Below are positions 11,601 to 20,680 of a stretch of 52,483 nucleotides of DNA, one piece after another. This DNA comes from Planctomycetota bacterium. GTDB lineage: Bacteria > Planctomycetota > Planctomycetia > Gemmatales > Gemmataceae. Numbering within the stretch: the stretch's first letter is position 1; every line of letters starts with the position of its first letter. The translations under genes were made by a program, and so were the position numbers. The notes below the pieces were generated by a model. That model made no database searches. It was not told the origin of the DNA and was given only the letters and a program-made list of their open reading frames with translations. The stretch spans positions 1 through 52,483 of the forward strand of contig JAKBAI010000007.1 in NCBI GenBank assembly GCA_021809185.1, given 5' to 3'.

Positions 11601-11762
11601 CCGGTTGAAGATCTCTGGGATAAAGGGATCTCCCTCGATCCCCAGGATATTCGTTGGCTGACCGGGACCGATAAAGTCTATCATATTAGTCTTTATCTTT
11701 TAATTGCAATCGGTTTACTTTCGGTGGAGTGGATCACTAGGAAACTATTGCGGCTAGCTTAG
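8679..11762 (+). CDS. Large VWA-domain membrane protein
   Basis: A 1027-residue protein with two N-terminal TM helices (about residues 31-52 and 62-85), then a VWA domain with an intact metal site DVSAS around 103-107 and a second conserved strand GIVLFSDGQSNTG near 312-324. A long periplasmic part follows, with a glutamine-amidotransferase-like segment (WYNLAKYDTIIAFDPDW and VEINAGGLIYIAGP). One TM closes the C-terminus (ISLYLLIAIGLLSVEWITRKL). With the BatA-type protein upstream it forms the usual pair of VWA membrane partners of a MoxR ATPase. Homologues are widespread in planctomycetes next to DUF58. The pathway is not known; an envelope-stress or protein-maturation role is inferred. Confidence 0.88.
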   Translation: MNESATQLETEIIFRRLSEAFRLFGREVNPQWWWAIIIPISLLCLILVAAMYWKDAKRVRWYYSLPLALLRLGVYAILLYIFLLPARQTWEKTEKRSRVLILLDVSASMQTSDDPYGTSQPQSRLFKVLDYLSDNNIAFLKRLLDRNPVYIYRFGSKLDEEAQLIEKITTIGKDGSENVAYVPYLRSVLNEDGSTSQEYATPWTMDDWLAFTRYDFKAWLTRNLSAAGKEAVQQLSAFKEGGAGDLKWAKALLTKGEGEIVPDNLSSNDEQLYKLNRDRLKARMEVAELLPMSTNVPESVLSLINREAGNRVQGIVLFSDGQSNTGSETALNELRTRAERENIPVFCIAVGEDRKQINVRITDTQAPDTTPPGDAFPITIEVDGEGLLGQELPITIQLYPPQRDTPYQITKNVKIAAGDPPHGQIQFDIKPSELPEDLRSRESNFKELIEGDWRLEATTPRYKGERFPDKEHRGESMKIKIVKKPIRVLLFASAPTRDFQFLMNQLLRDKADISVLIQNQGGAKGSIVMLDDPKRLLTHFPNKLRVDEDASEDESEMWYNLAKYDTIIAFDPDWSVLSQDELVNVQKWVEINAGGLIYIAGPFHTRKLAVANRGDAEKIRPIVDLLPVVPGDLTLSSLKHSGKEPFRLKFEGVNPETDYLKLDDDKGGDPLAGWEVFFTGKDKFTEGARTIRGFYSFYPVETTKPGATIVARYASPEARGKDGKDPPYIVTMKVGQGMSIFIGSGEIWRLRQYRDLFFEKFWSKMSRFAASGSQRKQDRRGRILMQKEFSTGNYIRIVAQLLNSELKAVPQNFEPKVTLVPLELDHYETKNKEKENLKYKKQFSMIARKGADEWAGYFNRQILATPEAFPPGQWQLVIAIPDSVQTLKHKFTIRQSNPETDKLKVDWEALLSIAGDLEKVAPRLTDSSTLNELRRLSPRKGDNQKLAFRFSQKDALNLIPDCMKTDPKTERNRGPVEDLWDKGISLDPQDIRWLTGTDKVYHISLYLLIAIGLLSVEWITRKLLRLA

Positions 11763-12007
11763 GGTTTGTGCTAACCATCACTTAAAGGGATGACCAAAAG
11801 GGGAAAACTACTCTATTATGGAGTTTCGGGCTTAAAGGATAGGTGATATTTCTCCTCTTTTCCCTTTAGCCTTTTAAGATTTGTTTTAGGCGATCGTTTA
11901 TATAAAATATCATAGTGATCCATTATATAAAATTGTTTGATTAGATTAAACGGTATTTATAGGTATTATATTTTTAATTTTTGCTGATTCGAAATAGGTA
12001 ATTCTCT

Positions 12008-15000
12008 ATGGCTAATCTGATGCCTTTAACCAGTGATCCGAAATGGGTGGATGAAAAGATTTTGCATCCCCTACATCGTTTGCGGTCGCGCATCTCCCAG
12101 TATGTAATAATTGAAAGTATTCTGTTTATCTTTCTATTTTTGATCAGTTGGTTTTGGATTGGCCTAGCGCTAGATTTTGGAGTTTTTTGGCTATTTGATC
12201 TCGATTGGGTGCAAGAATTAAGCGTAAGCTTTCGTGCAGGAATCTTAGTGATTATTTCTCTCGCCCTGGTCTCGCTGATCATCACCAAGCTCTTCATTCG
12301 ATTGATTAAAGATTTTAGTGCCCGTAATTTGGCGCTGGTATTAGAGAATCGCTTTCCAGATCGTTTTGGCGACCGCTTGATAACCGCGGTGGAGCTTGCT
12401 GATGTCAAGAAGGCCAGTGAATTAGGGTATTCGGGTGATATGATCCGCAAAACGATTGCGGATGCGCGTGAACTGGTTACCGATGTTCCTTTGGGAGAGG
12501 TATTTAACTGGAAAAGGTTGAAACAGCGATTGCTTTTTGGGGTGGGGGGAATCTTCGGGACGATTATTATATTGGCCCTTTTAATTTGCCCTATCTATTC
12601 GCTATCTATGTCGCGCTTTGCGTGGCGCTTTGCCGATGTGGCGATTATCTGGGGGGAACGAAATCTACTCCTAGAAAATAGTCTATGGCCGCGGAAAGTA
12701 TATTTAGAAGTTTTAGATTTTCCTAAAGATAGTAATGAAATTCGAGTGGGCAAAGATGCTGCCGCTCCTAAACTTCGCGTCCAAGCATATCGCTGGGTGA
12801 TGGTCGATTCTGCCAGCCCGGATGGAAATCGTGCGATGACTTGGGCAGATTTGAAGAAAATTCTCCCTGATCAAGAGTTACCCGATCTCCCTATCCAAGA
12901 TATTCAATCCTTGAAAATGCGGTATCAAACCGCTCCGCTGATTTTTGGGAGTATCGCCAATTGGGACCGTGTTACGCTTCCGAATAATATCCCGGAAAAT
13001 CTGGATCAGCTTAGCGAATGGCGTGTCGATCTGATTGAGGATTGGTTGCAGGGGGATTCAGAATTTAGTCAATATCTCGCTAAAAAAGATGCCCAGAGAT
13101 TTGCCAAATATCAGGAAGTTTTTGTCGAACTGGAGAAACAGGCTGATGATCCTGCAATGAGTCGGGTTTTACGTAGATTGATCATTCCGAAAGATGTGCG
13201 CTTAACTTACCGTGGTAATAAAACCTGGGACGAAATGAATCTGCGGCAAGAGAGTGGTAATCTTTTTACTGCGACACTCACCAATCTGAAGGAATCGGTC
13301 GATTTGCGCGTAAGTGCTGAAGATTTCTATAGCTCCAAAAAACATATCGAATTGGTCCCTGCTCCCGCACTGATCGAATTAAAACGCACCGAGTATCAGC
13401 CCGCTTATTTAGGCTATTTCCCGATTATAGATGAAAATAACAAACCGTTATTTGCCGCACCTAAGAAACTGAAAGGGATTAAACAGACCATCTCCGATTT
13501 GAATATCTCTCTGACCGGAGACCGCTCGCGCTTTGAAATACCTGCGGGAACCGAATTGACGATTTTCGCCAAAGTCGATAAAGATCTCCAAGAAGCACTG
13601 TTAATCCCAGTACCGAATAAATACCCGATTATCGATCCTAAAGCTCCGCCAGAGTCTTATTGGCAACCAGTGCCATTGCTCTTAGCTGCGGATAAACGCT
13701 CGGTCACTATCGAATTTCACCAGGCCAACAAGCTGTTACTGACTCAAAATACCGAATTTTATCTCTTCTTCCGGGATATGGATAATGTCTCTTCCAAACG
13801 GCTAATACAAATTCAGCCTGTGGAGGATCGTGCCCCCGATGTCGAAGTCATGGTCGAAACCTTGCGAAAAGTCGGGAATCTCTATCTATGCACCCCCAAA
13901 GCGATTATTCCTTTCGCTAAGGAAAGCCGAATTCGCGACGATCATGGTCTAAATCGGGTAGAATTCTCTTATCAGTATAATCAGCTCGAATCCGATTCCG
14001 ATCTAGTGTCTAAAACCGCTTTGGTGGGACTATTCTTCCATAATACCCCCAATCCTATCTCCACGCAGGCCGCTTTCTACCGTATGGGCATGTTCGTGGG
14101 ATTATCCAATTCCATTCGCAGTTCATCGACCACTTCTCCGGTTAAAGAGATTTTGTTAGATCGATTTGTCGAGGAATTTACCAAACGTTCTCAAGGTAGA
14201 TTGCGTACGCTCGACAATCTAAAACTACTTTTAACGAATAATTCCATGGATGACCGCGACCCGCTCATTAAAGTTTTTGACTTTCAAAATTCGGGGAACG
14301 TTTCTGGAGAAGGGTTCGATCTGGATAAAGTTCTACCGAACTTAGCCGTTAAGGATCCGGATACCACTCCTCAGCCCAGTTATATCCTCACTCTCAATGT
14401 TACGGCAACCGATAACAATGTCGAAACCGGTCCTAAAGTGGGGCAAAACAAAGAACCGTTGCTCTTTAAGGTCGTTTCCCATGTGGAATTGCTGGGTGAA
14501 ATATCACGGGAAGAATCGGAACTATCACGCAAATTAGATGAAGTAATCAATAAATTGAGAGATGGGCAGCAAAAGCTGTTATCGATGGCGGACCGCTTCC
14601 GTTCACCATCCTTCAATCGTAACAATAAAGAGGATTTTTATCCCGAACAAACACGCAGCAGTGAATTGGTAGAAACTCTCGGTAAAACCAAAGATTCTTG
14701 CCAAGAAATTGCTATCGATTATACCCGCATCCTTCTAGAATTACGCACTAATCGTTTCGATAAATACCGCCCGCGCACTATTAACGATATGCAAAATTAT
14801 ATCGTTACCCCGTTGCAAAAAATCTTGAATGAGGAATACCCACGTTCGGGAGAAACCCTCAATGCCATTATGACCTCCGTCAATAATTCGATCTTGCCAG
14901 ATGTGACCATAACATCTTCAGCCCAGCAAGCTCTAGCGAATCTCATCGATAAATTGCTGGCAATCCGTGCCAAAATATCGGATTCGGTACAATTCGATAA

Positions 15001-15376
15001 ACTGATCGTCGAAGCAAAAGAGATTCGCAAACAGCAAGAGACCATCGGTTTCGCAATCAAAGGACTGCTCGATCGTGTCCAAGCCGATCTGTTCGCCCCA
15101 GTGATCGTGCCCCCTAAAGAAATTACCCTCAACCCTGGTAAAAAATTTAGTTTGGTTCTCACTCTAGAATCGACCGGGGAATTATCTGTCCCCTATAGCT
15201 TAGATTTCATCCCCTCCGAAGAAAGCGATCTACTCGTTCAAAAACGAATCGATGTTCGTGGCACTCCCCTACGTATCACCACCGATATTACCGCAGGTAA
15301 AAAAACCGGCAAATTTATCTTGAAAGTCGTCCCCTCTGTCGGTAAAGCGGTCGTAATTCCTATTGAAGTAAAGTAG
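12008..15376 (+). CDS. Very large membrane protein of the planctomycete VWA cluster (DUF4175-like)
   Basis: A 1122-residue protein with three N-terminal TM helices (about residues 33-56, 78-99 and 174-198). A conserved cytoplasmic-type segment NLALVLENRFPDRFGDRLITAVELAD lies between the second and third. The remainder, about 900 residues, looks extracytoplasmic: beta-rich repeats (LRVSAEDFYSSKKHIELVPAP, LSLTGDRSRFEIPAGTEL-like strands), then a long helical region near 830-1010 with coiled-coil character, and a final beta domain. It resembles DUF4175-type proteins seen at the end of MoxR/DUF58/VWA clusters in this phylum; that assignment is from memory of the context, not a search. ATG 12008 follows a weak AGGT site. 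It is the last gene of the plus-strand set. Confidence 0.78.
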   Translation: MANLMPLTSDPKWVDEKILHPLHRLRSRISQYVIIESILFIFLFLISWFWIGLALDFGVFWLFDLDWVQELSVSFRAGILVIISLALVSLIITKLFIRLIKDFSARNLALVLENRFPDRFGDRLITAVELADVKKASELGYSGDMIRKTIADARELVTDVPLGEVFNWKRLKQRLLFGVGGIFGTIIILALLICPIYSLSMSRFAWRFADVAIIWGERNLLLENSLWPRKVYLEVLDFPKDSNEIRVGKDAAAPKLRVQAYRWVMVDSASPDGNRAMTWADLKKILPDQELPDLPIQDIQSLKMRYQTAPLIFGSIANWDRVTLPNNIPENLDQLSEWRVDLIEDWLQGDSEFSQYLAKKDAQRFAKYQEVFVELEKQADDPAMSRVLRRLIIPKDVRLTYRGNKTWDEMNLRQESGNLFTATLTNLKESVDLRVSAEDFYSSKKHIELVPAPALIELKRTEYQPAYLGYFPIIDENNKPLFAAPKKLKGIKQTISDLNISLTGDRSRFEIPAGTELTIFAKVDKDLQEALLIPVPNKYPIIDPKAPPESYWQPVPLLLAADKRSVTIEFHQANKLLLTQNTEFYLFFRDMDNVSSKRLIQIQPVEDRAPDVEVMVETLRKVGNLYLCTPKAIIPFAKESRIRDDHGLNRVEFSYQYNQLESDSDLVSKTALVGLFFHNTPNPISTQAAFYRMGMFVGLSNSIRSSSTTSPVKEILLDRFVEEFTKRSQGRLRTLDNLKLLLTNNSMDDRDPLIKVFDFQNSGNVSGEGFDLDKVLPNLAVKDPDTTPQPSYILTLNVTATDNNVETGPKVGQNKEPLLFKVVSHVELLGEISREESELSRKLDEVINKLRDGQQKLLSMADRFRSPSFNRNNKEDFYPEQTRSSELVETLGKTKDSCQEIAIDYTRILLELRTNRFDKYRPRTINDMQNYIVTPLQKILNEEYPRSGETLNAIMTSVNNSILPDVTITSSAQQALANLIDKLLAIRAKISDSVQFDKLIVEAKEIRKQQETIGFAIKGLLDRVQADLFAPVIVPPKEITLNPGKKFSLVLTLESTGELSVPYSLDFIPSEESDLLVQKRIDVRGTPLRITTDITAGKKTGKFILKVVPSVGKAVVIPIEVK

Positions 15377-15411
15377 AAGTTTTTTGAAGATCTTTTATCT
15401 ATTTAGAAGAT

Positions 15412-15447
15412 CTTCTTTCTTTTTCTTTGTAAAGAAAAAGAAAGAAG
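15412..15447. terminator. A/T-rich hairpin after the last gene of the module
   Basis: A perfect inverted repeat with 17-base arms around GT, one arm pyrimidine only and the other purine only (TTTCTTT-type blocks against AAAGAAA). It begins 35 bases after the stop codon at 15376 and would end transcription of the MoxR/VWA set, although no long T-run follows it. The strand asymmetry (pure pyrimidine then pure purine) also gives it mirror-like character. Confidence 0.5.
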
Positions 15448-15635
15448 CAAAGAAAATAGAAACCTTTCCTTAAAGAGACGACTAGTCTAAACGGATCACT
15501 CCGATCACCTTTTCTCAGGTCGTTCATTAAACAGCGTGCGGGGATCGACGTGATTCTAATTTAATAGAGGTTCTAGTTTCGATTTTGAAGATCTTTATTA
15601 GAAGCAAAGAAAATAGAAACTTTTCCTTAAAGAGA
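15444..15635. repeat. Two direct copies of a 35-bp sequence 157 bp apart
   Basis: Bases 15444-15478 and 15601-15635 agree at 34 of 35 positions (both begin gaagcaaagaaaatagaaac). The likeness continues weakly into a shared ggatcact downstream. The first copy overlaps the right arm of the hairpin at 15412-15447. The region 15377-15838 holds no supported gene; the repeat may mark a small local duplication. Confidence 0.65.
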
Positions 15636-15838
15636 TAATCAATCTAAAGGGATCACTCAGGTGATACTCTCTCCGCTTGCTCATTCATGAATTCTCTTCC
15701 TTAATTCCAACGCAACGATTTTTGACTGTGATCTCATCCTTACTAGCCTACGCTTTCATAATTCTGACTCTCACCGAGAAGAGAATTCCAGTTAACTGAT
15801 TCCTTGATAGGTGATTCAATCACTAATGAATTAAGCGC

Positions 15839-16135
15839 TTAACTGGGTGCTCCTGGTAATAATTCAGCATTGCTCATTACCGGTTTCCATGGCCTGAGCT
15901 GATAGTTTAAAAAGACATTCGCATGATAAAACGGATCCCCTTTCAAAATCGCTTCGGCCTGTTCTATACTATCGGCTTGGTAGATAATCAATGCCCCCCA
16001 AAGATCTGTAAACGGTCCAGATGCTACTAATTTCTTTTCTGCAAGCAGTTTGGCTAAATATGCACGATGGTCTGGCCGATGTTTCCCCACTAGCTCTTGA
16101 TCCTGACTATATTCGATTATTGCCGCAACAATCAT
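15839..16135 (-). CDS. YciI-like protein (dimeric alpha/beta barrel)
   Basis: About 98 residues, the normal size for the YCII family. Typical features are YSQDQELVGKHRPDHRAYLAKLLAEKKLVASGPF, the strand GALIIYQADSIEQAEAILKGDPF and the end motif VFLNYQLRPWKPV. The His of the RPDH segment matches the conserved catalytic-site His/Asp region of the family. An upstream in-frame ATG at 16159 exists, but ATG 16135 has AGGGAG seven bases before it, so that start is chosen. These small proteins form ferredoxin-like dimers; the reaction in this organism is unknown. It stands alone between two long intergenic stretches. Confidence 0.9.
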   Translation of the reverse strand: MIVAAIIEYSQDQELVGKHRPDHRAYLAKLLAEKKLVASGPFTDLWGALIIYQADSIEQAEAILKGDPFYHANVFLNYQLRPWKPVMSNAELLPGAPS

Positions 16136-16884
16136 ATCTCGTCTCCCTGTGATATTCATTAGGTATTGTTTAAGGTTTCCGCAATCTTTATCCGTATTCC
16201 TGGTTGTATTCAGGCCTATTTATGACATATTTATTCATTAGCAATCGTTCAAGAGTCTTCGCAAAATGAGGAGATTTTTCAATTGATTTTTTGATATTTT
16301 ATCGCAAAATCCACTATTTCTGATTATTCGACAGATGGAAAAGCAATTATAGTTGGAAAAGCAATTCTTTGGTAATATCGGTTTCCTAAGGATGTTTATT
16401 CTCAATTCTTTTCATGTCGCAATCATTACCACTTCGATAAACTTGTCTTTCTTAACCTCATCGCCTAGAAGCCGAAGCTATCCATTTGGGATGCTATCTA
16501 TCGGCGATTAATACATCGGTAGATCTCGGCCCTGAGATAGAAGCTAATTCCCTACCCAAGACTCCGTAGAAGAGATTAGTCTAGTCTGTCTAGAAAGAGG
16601 CTCTCTTGCCTGCGCTAGCAAAGTTGGTCTCCCCAATAGGAAGAATCCTTTATAGTCATATCAGTAGGTTATTGTTTTGTTTGTTGAAGGGCAAAAGTAA
16701 TGGACAGGCAAAAAAGCCTATCTTACTGGAACTCGAATAATCAAAGGGGATAAACAGGTTTTAGTGCTATCCCCTTGAAATGGAACTAATTAACTTATGA
16801 TGGGAAACTTTCTAATCTAAATTATCCCTTTGTATGGCTACGAACTTTTTAACCTCGAGGGGGTAGGTAGGGCCATTCGTTACT
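16136..16884. other. Intergenic region with one hairpin
   Basis: About 750 bases without a supported gene between two minus-strand genes. The only clear structure is an inverted repeat, AAGGGGATA at 16744-16752 and TATCCCCTT at 16768-16776, with a 15-base loop, 110 bases after the stop of the solute-binding protein gene. It has no T-run, so it is at best a weak terminator for that gene. Confidence 0.4.
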
Positions 16885-19704
16885 TTATTTTATCTTCCAA
16901 TTTTGAACACCAGTAAAAAGGCGGTCGGGTTCGATCAAGGAATAAGGCAACGGTCGACTCCCTTTTTCCAGATGAATTTGTAAATTATTGGAGAGGATCA
17001 TATGTCGATCTAATTGCCAGAGAGGAACGAACGGCATCTGTTGATTAAATAAAACCACGAGCTGATGCGTTTTCTCTTTAATGGCATTATCGAAATCTCG
17101 ATGAGTACGAATTTCAGCAAGTAATTGGCGCAATCGGCGGTCTCTTTCTCCAATTGCGGATTCGTCTCCCAAGTAGCCAAGAAAATTCTTTTCGAATCTT
17201 CCACAAGCGGTTGGATCGATCAAGTTATCTAGATTATAGAGATCGTCCCGATATTCATAAGGCATGTAGGCGAGGTCGAAATTATGCTCCCCTCTAACTT
17301 CGCGATAAAAATTCTCCGGACTAGAAGACTGTAACACGATTTCGATCTTTTTCGCGGTTGCTGCTTCAATTTGATCCTTAATTTTCTGGCAACATTGGGC
17401 AATTTGACCGTCCCCATCGGGGAATTTTAGGGTTAACTGCGCGCTAGCATGTTGCTGTAACCAATTGGCCAACAACTGTTTACCCACCTCGAGCTGATAC
17501 AGATCTTTCGATTTTGAAGGAGTGGCCCACACATTGGGGGGGAACGGCCCGGTCAAGGGCTGATGAAATTTAGTCCCCTCTACACGAAAAATATCATTCA
17601 GAATGGCGTTACGATCAATGATCATCGATAACCCTCTGCGAATATCTGCTTCTTTCAGATTGGGTTGGCGATGGTTGATCGCTAACATCCAGATCTGCCG
17701 ATTGTGCTTGCAGGTTTCACAACGCACTACGGGCAATAAACGCGGATTTTCGCGTACATTGATAAACTCTCGAGTGGGGACATCCAGATAGAAATGAAGC
17801 TGATTCGTTTGAAAGTCCCCCAACATGGTAGAGGTTTGCGGAACAACAAAACGAATCTCCGGGATAATCGGGAGGCCGAATTTACCGGGACGGAGGGAAT
17901 AATATGGGTTGGCACGGAAAACCGCACTGTCACGTTCTCCATCTTTTTCGCGCCCTTCGTATCGATAAGGACCAGAACCGATGGGGCGATGGGAAAATTC
18001 AGGGCTGGTAGGATCCTGTTGCGATTTCATCAAAATCTGCATCGGCATAACCTTGAATCTCAGCTGTTGCAAAGGCTGCAACAGTCCCTGGCGAAAGACC
18101 AAATCGAAACGCAAAGGGGATTCGATTCGCGTTGCGGTATTTATATATTCACTCCCCTCCGCATACGGAAAGGCCCGGTGAGATTGTAAAAACTCCAGTG
18201 TGCTTCGAACATCGCGGACATCTAGAAAATCTTTCCCTCCTTTGGTGCTCTCTTTGGTGCCCCACATGATGTTTGGTGTCAGCTGAATTCGCCGACCGAT
18301 AGGGATAACCTGGGGTAATCGACTAGCAAGCATCGGTTTGAAAGTATAACCTAATAGATCATCGGGAAGTGAATCGACTAAACTTTCCATCATTAATTCG
18401 ATAGCCCAACGTTCCGCGGGGAATCGCGCGGTTGCTGGTGATAACATTTCGGGCAACGACGGTACCGCAATATATAAGATTTTATCCCTCAGTTGAGTTC
18501 GTAAATCGGCGATGCCCGGCGTATCGGGATCCAATGCCGCCGCATTGCGAAGCTGACCTATCGCCTGGGAATTTAGATTTTTCTTGGCCAGCTCTTTCGC
18601 TTTTTTAATCTCCTCCTCGGCTTTGGTTCGCAATCTTTCTCTGACCCTTGTAACTAATTCATCTTTCGCTCCGTTCAATTGCGATTCGTATTGCACCAAC
18701 GTATCCCTAAGCAGTTGGAAATCGGTTTCGCTCGATGATTTCAAACTATCTTCTGCTCGTAATAATTGCAGGCGATAGATTTCTTGTTGAATCCTTTTAT
18801 TATCGGGATAGAGATTGCCCAGATAGAGCGATAGCGCATCGGCTTTATCCCACTTTTTCTCTTTGGCATACAACGAAAGCATTTCACGAAAGATCGATTG
18901 TTGCAGTGTTTGTGTTTCCTCGATCAGATCTTGCCAATCGTTCCCCGTTCGCTTTTGCTTTTCTACGGCAGCTTGGTGAAAGCGTAAACTGGCACTCAAG
19001 GCCTTAATAGCGGCATCGAGCTGATCGATCCGTTCTACTCCATCCAGTGTGCGTGCTAAAAAGTTCCGAGTTTCTTCCAGTGTATAAGCTTCGAAAGGTT
19101 GAAAGGTACGTACTTCAGTCCCTTTCATCTTTTTCTCTTTGCCACTAGTTAAAGAAGAATTCAAATCAAGAAATTCCAGCTCGGCATCCTTACTAATTTT
19201 CCGAGTAGGAATCAAACTGGTCCGATAAAGTCTTCCTTTTGTATTGATGATACGATCATGAGGGATTGCTAGACTTTGATAAAATTTTTGCAATTCTCGG
19301 CGGGGGGTGCGAAGGGCCTCATCAGCTAGGGATAATGATTCTGGTTCTTGTGCGGATTTGTTCCCTTTGACGGGTTCCTCTTTGCTCGGGGGCGTTCCTT
19401 TTGATTTGCTGGGGATTTCCTCTTCCTCTCCCGGGAGGATATTCTTTTTAGGGGGCATTTTATCGGGATTGGCTCCCCCCTTTTTAGGGATAGATTCCTC
19501 TTCCTCTTCAACGACCTTCTTTTGGCTGTTTCCCCCTGAAGGATCCTGAGCTTTCACGGGAGCTTTAGACAAAACGATCAACCAAAATAATAGCAATACT
19601 AAGCCAATCCCTTGCCGGAATGAAAGACTTAACTTATTACATATCAACGAAGGATGAAATAGTTCCAAACTGCTATACTTATGAAAAGTCGATGAAAATT
19701 GCAT
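16885..19704 (-). CDS. Family-5 extracellular solute-binding protein with long N-terminal extension
   Basis: A 939-residue exported protein. A signal or anchor helix lies at about residues 32-50, followed by a charged Lys/Glu/Pro/Ser-rich low-complexity stretch (about 53-125). A helical region of TPR-like or coiled-coil character runs to about 400. The rest is a SBP_bac_5 (oligopeptide/dipeptide-binding, Opp/Dpp type) domain: DVRDVRSTLEFL, IGSGPYRYEGRE, NPYYSL, AINHRQPNLKEADIRRGLSMIIDRNAIL. Family-5 proteins normally deliver peptides, nickel or similar ligands to an ABC permease, but no permease or ATPase gene lies nearby. ATG 19704 has AGGGAAGG before it. The N-terminal extension of about 400 residues is unusual; the protein may have a role other than import. 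Confidence 0.85.
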   Translation of the reverse strand: MQFSSTFHKYSSLELFHPSLICNKLSLSFRQGIGLVLLLFWLIVLSKAPVKAQDPSGGNSQKKVVEEEEESIPKKGGANPDKMPPKKNILPGEEEEIPSKSKGTPPSKEEPVKGNKSAQEPESLSLADEALRTPRRELQKFYQSLAIPHDRIINTKGRLYRTSLIPTRKISKDAELEFLDLNSSLTSGKEKKMKGTEVRTFQPFEAYTLEETRNFLARTLDGVERIDQLDAAIKALSASLRFHQAAVEKQKRTGNDWQDLIEETQTLQQSIFREMLSLYAKEKKWDKADALSLYLGNLYPDNKRIQQEIYRLQLLRAEDSLKSSSETDFQLLRDTLVQYESQLNGAKDELVTRVRERLRTKAEEEIKKAKELAKKNLNSQAIGQLRNAAALDPDTPGIADLRTQLRDKILYIAVPSLPEMLSPATARFPAERWAIELMMESLVDSLPDDLLGYTFKPMLASRLPQVIPIGRRIQLTPNIMWGTKESTKGGKDFLDVRDVRSTLEFLQSHRAFPYAEGSEYINTATRIESPLRFDLVFRQGLLQPLQQLRFKVMPMQILMKSQQDPTSPEFSHRPIGSGPYRYEGREKDGERDSAVFRANPYYSLRPGKFGLPIIPEIRFVVPQTSTMLGDFQTNQLHFYLDVPTREFINVRENPRLLPVVRCETCKHNRQIWMLAINHRQPNLKEADIRRGLSMIIDRNAILNDIFRVEGTKFHQPLTGPFPPNVWATPSKSKDLYQLEVGKQLLANWLQQHASAQLTLKFPDGDGQIAQCCQKIKDQIEAATAKKIEIVLQSSSPENFYREVRGEHNFDLAYMPYEYRDDLYNLDNLIDPTACGRFEKNFLGYLGDESAIGERDRRLRQLLAEIRTHRDFDNAIKEKTHQLVVLFNQQMPFVPLWQLDRHMILSNNLQIHLEKGSRPLPYSLIEPDRLFTGVQNWKIK

Positions 19705-19925
19705 AAGCCTTCCCTTTATTTATTTTTTTCCAAGCTTTCCCACGAAACCTTTCAAGAGATTTGGTGTTTATTTTACCACATCAAGACCCACATTCCAATC
19801 ATTTTGGTTGGCGATTTTCGAAATTATTCTAGAATCGACAGTGGAAAGTTGTGTGCTTTCTTGGTGCTTGGTCAGGCAAATTCCTGAAAATTGGGTTTCA
19901 CAATATTTAAGAGAGGTTTGAAATA

Positions 19926-20234
19926 ATGGTTCGTAAATTAGTTGCTCTTTCCCTTTTATTAGTTTTGGCCGTTGGTTCTGCTTTTGCAGAAGAGATCATG
20001 GGTGTCTTCAAAAAATATGACGATGGCAAAGTCACGGTAACTGTTGGCGATAAGGACAAAACTTACAAAGTCTCCACCACCGCAGAAATCAAAACGAAAA
20101 AAGGGGCATTCCCTTTGACCAAAGCTTTTGAAAAAATGAAAGAAGGAAGCAAAGTTACTCTCGTCGTAGAAAATGATGAAGTAACTGGTCTGAAACGGGG
20201 TAAAGGTAAAGGTAAAGGCAAAGCTAAAAACTAA
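19926..20234 (+). CDS. Small secreted basic protein
   Basis: 102 residues with a clear signal peptide (MVRKLVALSLLLVLAVGSAFA, cleavage expected after AFA). A short beta-rich domain follows (GVFKKYDDGKVTVTVGDKDKTYKVS, SKVTLVVENDEVTGL), like a single small OB or SH3-type barrel. The tail is very basic (KRGKGKGKGKAKN). GAGAGG precedes ATG 19926, and a strong terminator follows, so it is a single-gene transcript. The tail could bind anionic polymers or nucleic acids outside the cytoplasm. Similar small proteins are common in planctomycetes, but no function is known. Confidence 0.8.
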   Translation: MVRKLVALSLLLVLAVGSAFAEEIMGVFKKYDDGKVTVTVGDKDKTYKVSTTAEIKTKKGAFPLTKAFEKMKEGSKVTLVVENDEVTGLKRGKGKGKGKAKN

Positions 20235-20260
20235 TTGCTGAATTGATTAGCTTAATCTTT

Positions 20261-20314
20261 TGCTGCATCACGACAAAGCTGGAGTTATCCGCTTGGTAGA
20301 TGCAGCATTTTTTT
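20261..20314 (+). terminator. Rho-independent terminator of the small secreted protein gene
   Basis: Perfect 9-base outer stem TGCTGCATC / GATGCAGCA, an inner stem AAGC..GGA / TCC..GCTT with loop GTTA, followed by seven T bases at 20308-20314. It starts 27 bases after the stop codon at 20234. Confidence 0.9.
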
Positions 20315-20680
20315 ATTCCCAATCTCATTTTTTAGAGCCTTTCCTCTCGTTCTGTTTTGTTATCGAAATCATTACGACCAGTTAAATTCTCATTTTTGAC
20401 CACTAACTTAGTCGCTAACTAAATATCAGTTAGTGGGAATGTTCCTTCATTTTTGGTGATTATGAGCTAGGATTTTGTTTAGGAAGATCAGCTCACATTC
20501 TCTATCGATTTGATTGGCTTATCGAATTTATTGGTGGATCGAGACTACTTCATGCCATGACAAATCATGAACAGACTAATCCAATGTATCCGCTCGATTT
20601 AACGGCGATCGATGAACGAATCAACCTATGAATTCGATAACATAAATTCATTGAAAGAATTAGCAGGGCGAATCGATCGA

